A stretch of DNA of 64,000 nucleotides from Yoonia vestfoldensis SKA53 (GTDB lineage Bacteria > Pseudomonadota > Alphaproteobacteria > Rhodobacterales > Rhodobacteraceae). Under the pieces are notes generated by a model. The model was given only the letters and a program-made list of their open reading frames with translations. It made no database searches and was not told the origin of the DNA. The stretch lies in assembly GCF_000152785.1 (NCBI RefSeq), contig NZ_CH672414.1, forward strand, positions 2,669,350-2,733,349, written 5' to 3'. Positions 46,942 to 53,784 of the stretch are shown here, piece after piece (positions within the stretch are counted from its first letter, which is position 1; every line of letters begins with the position of its first letter). A program made the position numbers and the translations under genes.

Positions 46942-48170
46942 ATCAGCTGCAATTGTTGGGGCGGTGGCGCAAACCGCGCGCGCAAATCCACGCTGTCGGT
47001 CATTGCAGCAGGCGTCCAGCCGGGCATGGTGACGAACGCCTTGGCCTTTTTCATCAGCGCACCCATGCGCACCAGATCTTCGTAGCGCAAGGCGCCATTG
47101 CGCCGTGCCGCGATGATCCGGTCCACGATCCGCGTGCCGAAACCCGGCACACGCAGCAGCATATCGCGGCTGGCGCGGTTCACATCGACCGGAAACTGCG
47201 CGCGGTGCTGAAGCGCCCAAGCCAGTTTGGGGTCCAGTTCCAGATCAAGATGGCCGGCGTTGGTGCCTGTCGCAATCTCCTGTGCGGTGAAACCGTAGAA
47301 CCGCAGCAGCCAATCTGCCTGATACAGCCGATGTTCGCGCACCAAAGGCGGCTGCACCAGCGGCAGCATGACAGACGCATCGGGGATCGGGGAGAAGGCG
47401 GAATAATAGACCCGCCGCAGTTTATAGCCGGAATAAAGCCGCGTCGCGCTGTTCAGGATCGTCACGTCATCGGTGCCATCCGCGCCGACGATCATCTGCG
47501 TGCTTTGGCCTGCGGGCGCAAAACGCGGCGGGCGTTTGCCGGTGTGGGATTTGTCCTTGGCGGCCTCGCCTTCCAGCCGCACCTGCGCCATGCTGGCGCG
47601 TATGGTTTCGGGGCGCTTTTCGGGGGCGAATTTACGCAAGGATGCATCCTGCGGCAGTTCCACGTTGATCGACAGACGATCCGCGTAGAGCCCCGCCTCC
47701 TTGATCAGTTCCGGCGCTGCATCGGGGATGGTTTTCAGATGGATATAGCCGCGAAAGCCATGATCCACCCGCAGGCTTTTCGCGATCCGCGCCATATCAC
47801 CCATGGTCTGGTCTGGCGATTTGATGATGCCCGAGGATAAAAACAGCCCTTCGATGTAATTGCGCCGATAGAATTCCAACGTCAGGGTCACGACCTCTTC
47901 GACAGAAAACCTTGCCCGTTCCACGTTCGAGGACACGCGGTTGATGCAATAGGCGCAGTCGAAAATGCAAAAATTCGTCATCAGGATTTTGAGCAGCGAT
48001 ATGCAGCGCCCGTCCGGCGTATAGGCATGGCAAATGCCTGCCCCGCCCGATGACCCCAGCCCACCCTTGCGCGAATCCCGCCTTTCACCCCCAGACGAGG
48101 CACAGGAGGCGTCATATTTCGCGGCATCCGACAGAATCGCGAGCTTGTCTTGCAGGGTCATTTTTACCAT
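46938..48170 (-). CDS. Putative DNA modification/repair radical SAM protein (TIGR03916-like)
   Basis: The 410-aa product is a radical SAM enzyme related to spore photoproduct lyase. The cluster cysteines are CIFDCAYCINR (near 69-79). A helix-hairpin-helix-like region VPGFGTRIVDRIIAARRNGA lies near 346-365. The family is consistently paired with the UdgX-type glycosylase, so a joint DNA-repair role is inferred. The start is ATG 48170 or the in-frame ATG 48161. A promoter with a LexA box ends about 7 nt before 48170, so the mRNA is leaderless or nearly so. Confidence 0.9.
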   Translation of the reverse strand: MVKMTLQDKLAILSDAAKYDASCASSGGERRDSRKGGLGSSGGAGICHAYTPDGRCISLLKILMTNFCIFDCAYCINRVSSNVERARFSVEEVVTLTLEFYRRNYIEGLFLSSGIIKSPDQTMGDMARIAKSLRVDHGFRGYIHLKTIPDAAPELIKEAGLYADRLSINVELPQDASLRKFAPEKRPETIRASMAQVRLEGEAAKDKSHTGKRPPRFAPAGQSTQMIVGADGTDDVTILNSATRLYSGYKLRRVYYSAFSPIPDASVMLPLVQPPLVREHRLYQADWLLRFYGFTAQEIATGTNAGHLDLELDPKLAWALQHRAQFPVDVNRASRDMLLRVPGFGTRIVDRIIAARRNGALRYEDLVRMGALMKKAKAFVTMPGWTPAAMTDSVDLRARFAPPPQQLQLI

Positions 48171-48176
48171 GACCCT

Positions 48177-48204
48177 TTATTAATGTTCTTCTTTTGTTCG
48201 TCAA
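48177..48204 (-). promoter_or_regulatory. SOS promoter: LexA box (GTTC-N7-GTTC) inside a sigma-70-like promoter
   Basis: The + strand reads GTTC at 48185-48188 and GTTC at 48196-48199, separated by exactly 7 nt, the known alphaproteobacterial LexA operator. On the - strand TTGACG (48204-48199) and TAATAA (48182-48177) are 16 nt apart and flank the box, so bound LexA would cover the promoter of the radical SAM-UdgX operon. The expected start of transcription is at or near the ATG at 48170. Confidence 0.8.
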
Positions 48205-48237
48205 TGCGTCGCGCGTTGCATGGGCGATCTGCCGCAG

Positions 48238-49140
48238 TCAGTGCGCGCTGCCGCGCGTCATCCGCAACGACCGGCCTGCGGTCGTTGGCGCTGATGATCC
48301 GAAATGGCCGTCCACTATCCGCACCATCCGCCGATAGGCTGCACGGTGCCGGTTGCGCAGGGTGACACCGGCAAAAACCGGCTGGGTGATGACCGGCGCA
48401 TCCGTGACCAGATGGCATTGGCCTGCGGCGATCAGCGCTTGGGCAGAGGGCGCCAGCACATAGGCGCTGCCTTCGAGTGATGTGACCAAATCAACCATCG
48501 CCGCATTCTGCCCGATGGATAGCGATACATTGGTCAGGTCGGGCAGCAGGGCCGCATGGCTTTGTGCAAAGGCGGGGGCATAATTTGCAAGGATATAGCT
48601 GTCGGCGCGCACCTCGGTCAGGCGGGTGGCATGGGTGGAAACCATCAGGTAAGGCACCTCTCCCAAGGTCTGGAAATACAGATCGGGGTGGATTTTCGGG
48701 GTGTAAAGCACCGCCACATCCTGTGCGCCCGTCACCAGATCGGCGCACATTTGCGCGGAATAATCGGCCTCGAAGAAAAACACCGTATCGGGCAAAGCGG
48801 CGCGGAATTGCCCGATCAGCGCGCTGATCGCCATGCCGACAAGGTCGTGCTGCAACCCGATCCGCATCGTCACCCCCGCGATCCCGCTGTCGCGCGTGGC
48901 ATTCAGCGCGGTGATCCAGCTGTGCCGCAGGCTGCGGGCATGGGGTTCGAACCGCAGACCTTCGGTGGTCAGCGCGGTGCCTGCGCGTGAACGGGTGAAC
49001 AGCGGCCGGCCTATCGCCTTTTCCAGCGCCTTGATCCGGCCAGAGATCGTGGATTGCGTCACGCCCAACCGCTCGGCTGTCTGGTTGAAGCTGCGGGTTT
49101 CGCACAGATCAAGGAAGGCTTCGATCAATTCTATCTGCAT
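48238..49140 (-). CDS. LysR-family transcriptional regulator
   Basis: The 300-aa product has an N-terminal winged helix-turn-helix (FNQTAERLGVTQSTISGRIK, about 18-37) and a C-terminal effector-binding domain (about 90-295). It is transcribed divergently from the MttB-like gene across a 111-nt region with an ATC-N9-GAT site, so it most likely controls that gene and itself. The effector is unknown; a methylated amine is plausible from context. Confidence 0.92.
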   Translation of the reverse strand: MQIELIEAFLDLCETRSFNQTAERLGVTQSTISGRIKALEKAIGRPLFTRSRAGTALTTEGLRFEPHARSLRHSWITALNATRDSGIAGVTMRIGLQHDLVGMAISALIGQFRAALPDTVFFFEADYSAQMCADLVTGAQDVAVLYTPKIHPDLYFQTLGEVPYLMVSTHATRLTEVRADSYILANYAPAFAQSHAALLPDLTNVSLSIGQNAAMVDLVTSLEGSAYVLAPSAQALIAAGQCHLVTDAPVITQPVFAGVTLRNRHRAAYRRMVRIVDGHFGSSAPTTAGRSLRMTRGSAH

Positions 49141-49158
49141 GGAAATTACTCTGCCCTA

Positions 49159-49173
49159 ATCGGTGATCCCGAT
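49159..49173. promoter_or_regulatory. LysR-type binding site (ATC-N9-GAT)
   Basis: ATCGG (49159-49163) and CCGAT (49169-49173) form an inverted repeat that fits the LysR-type T-N11-A and ATC-N9-GAT pattern. It lies 19 nt upstream of the LysR start, in the divergent promoter region. Confidence 0.6.
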
Positions 49174-49251
49174 CAATAACAACCGAAATGCCTGATTGCC
49201 AGATTCGTGGTTTGCGCGCAGGATCGCGGCATATCCGTTGTGGAGTTTCCC

Positions 49252-50790
49252 ATGTCTGACACGATCCAACTGAAATCCCGCAGCGGTGGCCGCGCCGCGC
49301 GGGTCGCCTTGCGCAGCGCACCCTTGGCCGAGGACAAGCGCCCGGTGCGTGCGGGTATGCCGGGTGGCCGGCTCAAGGTTCTGACCGATGCCGAGGTGCT
49401 GCGCATCCATCACGCAGCCCTTGATGCGCTGGAACAGATCGGCCTGTCCCAAGCCCCGCAATCGGGGATCGAGATCATGACCCGCGCCGGTGCAATCCTT
49501 GGTGATGACGGGCGACTGCGGTTTCCGCGTGCCTTGGTCGAGGATATGCTGGCCAAGGCCGCGCGCGACATCACCCTGTTCGGGCGCGACCCGAAATACG
49601 ACCTGCACCTGTCCGGCACGAACGTGCATTTCGGCACGGCGGGGGCGGCGGTGCATATCGTGGACCTTGCGACCAACACCTACCGTGACAGCACGGCGCA
49701 AGACCTGTTCGATGCCGCACGGATCACCCACAACCTTGAGAATGTGCATTTCTTTCAGCGGGCGATGGTCTGCCGCGATGTTCTTGATAACCTCGAGATG
49801 GATCTGAACACGATCTATGCCTGCTGTTCGGGCACCACCAAACATGTCGGCACGTCCTTCAGCGACCCATCTCATGTGGCCCCCGGTTTTGACATGATCC
49901 ACCGCATCGCTGGGGGCGAGGCGGCATGGCGCGCGCGGCCATTCATTTCCAATTCCAATTGCTTTGTCGTCCCGCCGATGAAATTCGCCGAGGAAAGCTG
50001 CATGGCGATGGAAAGCTGCATTCGCGGCGGCATGCCCGTGCTGTTGCTATCGGCAGGGCAGGCGGGGGCGACGGCACCGGCACCTATCGCGCTGGCCATC
50101 GTGCAGGCGGTGGCGGAATGTCTGGCGGGTGTTGTCTATGTCAATGCCATGGCACCGGGGCATCCGGCGATTTTCGGCACATGGCCGTTTGTGTCGGACC
50201 TGCGCACGGGGGCAATGTCGGGCGGATCAGCCGAACAGGCGCTGCTGACGGCGGGCTGCGCGCAAATGCATCATTTCTATGGCCTGCCCGGGGGGGCCGC
50301 AGCGGGGATTTCCGACAGCAAATTGCCCGACATGCAGGCGGGTTGGGAACAGGGGATCACCAATGTGTTGGCGGGCCTGTCGGGGCTGAACATGGTTTAC
50401 GAGGCCGTGGGGATGCATGCCTCCCTGCTCGGGTTCTGTCTGGAATCGCTGGTATTGGGCGATGATATTCTGGGGCAGGTCATGCGCTGCGTGCGCGGGA
50501 TCGACGTGACCGAGGACAGCACCTCGATCGAGGCGATGAAGGCCGTCTGCCTTGATGGCGCGGGCCATTACCTTGGGTCTGACCAGACGCTGCAACTGAT
50601 GCAGACGGAGTATATTTATCCCGTGCTTGGCAACCGGATGAGCCCCAAGGAATGGGTCGAGGCGGACCGGCCCATGCTGCTGGACAAGGCGATTGCGCGC
50701 AAGAATACCATTCTGGCCAAGGCGGGGCGGCAGATCGACGTGGATGTCGACGCCGCAATCCGTGCGGATTACCGCATTTATTTCGAATAA
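49252..50790 (+). CDS. MttB-like (trimethylamine methyltransferase family) protein, non-pyrrolysine
   Basis: The 512-aa product belongs to COG5598, which includes pyrrolysine MttB and the non-pyrrolysine betaine demethylases. There is no in-frame TAG, so it is the non-Pyl type. Recognisable parts are RLKVLTDAEVLRIHHAALDA (about 43-62), VHFGTAGAAVHIVDL and the C-terminal SDQTLQLMQTEYIYPVL. The likely reaction is methyl transfer from a quaternary or tertiary amine to a corrinoid protein, but no corrinoid-protein gene is adjacent. The ATG at 49252 follows GGAG. It is 10 nt before the dehydrogenase gene. Confidence 0.85.
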   Translation: MSDTIQLKSRSGGRAARVALRSAPLAEDKRPVRAGMPGGRLKVLTDAEVLRIHHAALDALEQIGLSQAPQSGIEIMTRAGAILGDDGRLRFPRALVEDMLAKAARDITLFGRDPKYDLHLSGTNVHFGTAGAAVHIVDLATNTYRDSTAQDLFDAARITHNLENVHFFQRAMVCRDVLDNLEMDLNTIYACCSGTTKHVGTSFSDPSHVAPGFDMIHRIAGGEAAWRARPFISNSNCFVVPPMKFAEESCMAMESCIRGGMPVLLLSAGQAGATAPAPIALAIVQAVAECLAGVVYVNAMAPGHPAIFGTWPFVSDLRTGAMSGGSAEQALLTAGCAQMHHFYGLPGGAAAGISDSKLPDMQAGWEQGITNVLAGLSGLNMVYEAVGMHASLLGFCLESLVLGDDILGQVMRCVRGIDVTEDSTSIEAMKAVCLDGAGHYLGSDQTLQLMQTEYIYPVLGNRMSPKEWVEADRPMLLDKAIARKNTILAKAGRQIDVDVDAAIRADYRIYFE

Positions 50791-50800
50791 GGGGCGCGCG

Positions 50801-51697
50801 ATGCATTACGGCTATATCGGGCTGGGCAATCTGGGCGGGCATTGCGCGGCCAGTCTGCTGCGTGCGGGCATGGAGCTGACCGTCACCGATCTGAACCGGT
50901 CTGCTGGCGATGCGGTCTGCGCCGCCGGTGCGCATTGGGCCGACACGCCAGAGGCGGTGGCGGCATCGGTTGACCATGTCATCACCTGCCTGCCGTCGCC
51001 TGCGGTCACAGCGCAGGTGCTGGCGCGCATCCTGCCCATGATGAAACCCGGCGCGCATTGGATCGAGATGTCCACGCTTGGCCGCGACGATGTGCTGGCC
51101 TTTGCGCAACAGGCGGCGGCGGCAGGCGTGCGGATGATGGAACTGCCCGTCACCGGGGGCGTGCATCTGGCGGCGGCAGGGCAGATCACCATGCTGGCAG
51201 GGGGTGACAAGGATATGTTCGATCTGCACCTGCCGGCGCTGCAGGCCATCGGCAATCAGGTGTTCCACATGGGGCCGCTTGGGTCTGCGTCGATCATCAA
51301 GGTCATCACCAATATGCTGGCCTTTATCCATCTCAAGGCCTGCGGCGAGGCGCTGATGCTGGCCAAACGCGGCGGGCTTGACCTTGGGCAGGCGTGGCAT
51401 GCGATCAAGGCGTCGTCAGGCACGTCCTTTGTGCATGAAACCGAAGGGGCGCTGGTGCTGAACGGGTCCTATGACATCGCGTTCAACATTGATCTGGCGT
51501 TGAAAGATCTGGGCTTTGCACTGGATTTCGGGCGCGAATTCGGCGTGCCGCTGGATCTGGCAGGGGCGACCGAACAAACCTATGTCGCCGCGCGCGCGGC
51601 CTATGGCGGCGATGCGCAATCCCCGATGATCGTAAAGCTGCTGGAAGATTTGTTGCAGACCGATCTGCGCGCGCCGGGGTTTCCCGCGCGGCTGTGA
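50801..51697 (+). CDS. NAD(P)-dependent 3-hydroxyisobutyrate dehydrogenase-like protein
   Basis: The 298-aa beta-hydroxyacid dehydrogenase has GYIGLGNLGGHCAASLLRAG (about 4-23) for the cofactor, the substrate-side ELPVTGGVHLAAAG near 112-125, and the catalytic lysine region ASIIKVITNMLAF near 166. The longer in-frame start from 50693 overlaps the MttB-like gene and is rejected. It is probably in one operon with that gene, suggesting oxidation of a hydroxyacid in the same pathway. Confidence 0.88.
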   Translation: MHYGYIGLGNLGGHCAASLLRAGMELTVTDLNRSAGDAVCAAGAHWADTPEAVAASVDHVITCLPSPAVTAQVLARILPMMKPGAHWIEMSTLGRDDVLAFAQQAAAAGVRMMELPVTGGVHLAAAGQITMLAGGDKDMFDLHLPALQAIGNQVFHMGPLGSASIIKVITNMLAFIHLKACGEALMLAKRGGLDLGQAWHAIKASSGTSFVHETEGALVLNGSYDIAFNIDLALKDLGFALDFGREFGVPLDLAGATEQTYVAARAAYGGDAQSPMIVKLLEDLLQTDLRAPGFPARL

Positions 51698-51698
51698 C

Positions 51699-52478
51699 CT
51701 AATGCGTGATCCTGTGCCACGATGTCAGGATGGTGCTGATCGCGGCAGATTCATAGGCGAACACGCTGGCCTCGTCGCCTGTCATCGCGATGGCCACGGC
51801 GCGCCCGTCATCCAACCCACCATCCAGACAAACCAAAAGCGGGCCGTCCTGATGCGCAAAGATCGCCTGTTGCCGTTTGCGGAACGCCATGAACTGGTCG
51901 CGCCAGATCGGGTCCAGCTTGGTGGTATCGCCCTGCGTGCCGGTGGTCACCCCGGCGGTTGCGTGGATGAAAGCGGTAATCATCGGGCTATTGCCCGCCA
52001 GAAACTGCGCCATCCGTGATTGTCCGGTGCCATGGTCAACCACCTGCCAAAGACCCGCAAGGCTGGCTGCGGGAATACCCGCCTCGGAGGGGTTGCCCAG
52101 CGGTTCGGCGGGGTGCGAGCGCACGGTGACCTGCTGTGCATCCTTGCACAAGCCCGCCAAAAACACGCCAAGCGTCTTTGTCGTGGCGATATCGTCTTGC
52201 GCCAATACGCGGCCTGTCAGGGCCGTGGCCGCTGGCGCGACACCGCCAATATCTATCAACCCGCGGAGGCGGCGACCCGCCACAGCCATGCGCAGCACAG
52301 CGCCGTCGATGTCGCATACTAGCGTCCGCGCTAGCACGGTAGCGTCGATTTCCGTGATGATCGCCGTCAGGGGCGCAGGCAATCCGGCCCGCGACAGGAC
52401 GCGCGCGCCACCGACGAACACGCTGTCATTGGCGGCCAAAGCCATCAGTCTGGTGACAAGCAGGCTGTGGTCAGTCAC
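51699..52478 (-). CDS. Uncharacterised protein (259 aa) of the kinase-dynamin cluster
   Basis: I do not recognise this protein. The GTG start at 52478 opens MTDHSLLVTRLMALAANDSV. The product is soluble, with alternating strand-like segments (LVCDIDGAVLRMAVAGRRLR near 53) and an Ala/Gly-rich middle. The C-terminal PLLVCLDGGLDDGRAVAIAM near 218 resembles a profilin-like or roadblock-like strand pattern, but weakly. It is the last gene of the eight-gene cluster and ends 1 nt from the convergent dehydrogenase stop. No signal peptide or membrane segment is visible. Confidence 0.65.
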   Translation of the reverse strand: MTDHSLLVTRLMALAANDSVFVGGARVLSRAGLPAPLTAIITEIDATVLARTLVCDIDGAVLRMAVAGRRLRGLIDIGGVAPAATALTGRVLAQDDIATTKTLGVFLAGLCKDAQQVTVRSHPAEPLGNPSEAGIPAASLAGLWQVVDHGTGQSRMAQFLAGNSPMITAFIHATAGVTTGTQGDTTKLDPIWRDQFMAFRKRQQAIFAHQDGPLLVCLDGGLDDGRAVAIAMTGDEASVFAYESAAISTILTSWHRITH

Positions 52479-52505
52479 GGATGGGGGGTCTCTTGCAGGT
52501 GGACA

Positions 52506-52868
52506 TCATACGTCATGACTGATCGTTTCCAGACAGGCGCGCGCATCCTGAAGAAAGAAGTCGATGGCGGTATCGTGGGCGCAGACGCAGCATAATACAT
52601 CATGGGGTTCGTGCGCAGAGCGCAGATAGATCCGCAGATGATCGCGCGTTGCAACAAACACTGTCCTGGCAGCGCCGTCGCCGATTGCAGGCTCGCGGTC
52701 TGTGCCAAAGGCCAGCGCGGCCTCGGCACACAGCGAATCCAGACCTTCGCGGCGGAATGTCGTTTTGGCATTGGTGATCAGGACCATCTGCGTCGACAAA
52801 TCCGCAAAGGCGAGCGTTTCGCAGCCCGGATGTCTGTCGTGCAATCTGTCCAGCGCCTCGGCGACCAT
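52506..52868 (-). CDS. Small uncharacterised protein, possible roadblock-like fold
   Basis: The 120-aa product begins MVAEALDRLHDRHPGCETLA. The pattern of an N-terminal helix, LAFADLSTQMVLITNAK strands, a helix, VFVATRDHLRIYLRS strands and a C-terminal helix is compatible with a roadblock/LC7 fold, many of whose members regulate small GTPases. That assignment is a guess from pattern alone. It lies 27 nt before the 259-aa gene and 76 nt after the small GTPase gene. Confidence 0.6.
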   Translation of the reverse strand: MVAEALDRLHDRHPGCETLAFADLSTQMVLITNAKTTFRREGLDSLCAEAALAFGTDREPAIGDGAARTVFVATRDHLRIYLRSAHEPHDVLCCVCAHDTAIDFFLQDARACLETISHDV

Positions 52869-52944
52869 TGGTTCTGTCCATTGCTTTTGCCAAGGCCCTG
52901 ATTAGGGCGATTTCCGAAGACGGGAAAGACCCGCCGCGAGGCGT

Positions 52945-53784
52945 TTACGAAGATGCGCGGACCTGATCGTCCGTTTCAGATGCGCGAATTTGCGGTGTGT
53001 CGTGCATCCGCTGCACGCGGCGCGGCATGATCGTTGCGCGCACGGGGTCTGGGATCGCGGTGCCATTGGCGATATTGTAAAGCGGCCGGTCGGTGCGTGC
53101 CGCGACCTTGGTCAGGTTTTCGATCATGTCGATCAGATGGGTGACAAAAGGGCCTGCACCGCTTGCGTTCCATTTGTCGTAATCATCGCCCGCCTGCAAC
53201 GCCTGAACCAAAGAGATCGGGAAACTGGCCGCGAACTGCCCGTCCGTTTCAAGTCGTACCCGCTGCAACACGCGGCGACGGTCCTTATCGCTGATCAGCT
53301 TGTCATAGCGGGTGATCAGCAGGATGGAAAAATCACGCAGGGCATCGGGCATCATTGCCCAGACAGCCGCCTCTGACTGACGCCAAGCCTGGGTTGCATG
53401 GGTGCACCAGATCACGGCGTCCACCTCGGGCAGCATCCGTTCCCAGACTTCGGACGACATATTGGGGTCGGAAATTCCCGGAAAATCGATCAGATCGCAA
53501 AGGTCCAGAATATCGCATTCCATGAACAGCCGGATCACATGGGTTTGTGCGACCGGAATCGATTCAAGCCGGTCCAGCGACACCGGTTCGGTGCTGCCGT
53601 CCACCAGTACGCGGTAAGCTGGCGTGTGGCCATAAGACATCCACACCGGCGCAAGACGTGTCGCCGTTACCTTTTCCGGCAGCGGGCGCGCCCCCAGCAG
53701 CAGGTTGGACAAGGTGCTTTTGCCCGCGCTGAATTCACCCATCAGTGCGATCCGGGGTTTGCGGGGCAGGTGTGCGTCGGTCAT
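52945..53784 (-). CDS. Dynamin-like small GTPase (G domain only)
   Basis: The 279-aa product is a dynamin/YjdA-like GTPase domain. G1 is GEFSAGKST (residues 16-24), G3 LIDFPGISD (near 98) and G4 ITRYDKL (near 157). The tail after about residue 230 is short and lacks the helical stalk of full dynamins. It overlaps the large dynamin gene by four bases (ATGA), so the two are made together and may form a heteromer, as in paired bacterial dynamins such as LeoAB or DynAB-type systems. Confidence 0.85.
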   Translation of the reverse strand: MTDAHLPRKPRIALMGEFSAGKSTLSNLLLGARPLPEKVTATRLAPVWMSYGHTPAYRVLVDGSTEPVSLDRLESIPVAQTHVIRLFMECDILDLCDLIDFPGISDPNMSSEVWERMLPEVDAVIWCTHATQAWRQSEAAVWAMMPDALRDFSILLITRYDKLISDKDRRRVLQRVRLETDGQFAASFPISLVQALQAGDDYDKWNASGAGPFVTHLIDMIENLTKVAARTDRPLYNIANGTAIPDPVRATIMPRRVQRMHDTPQIRASETDDQVRASS

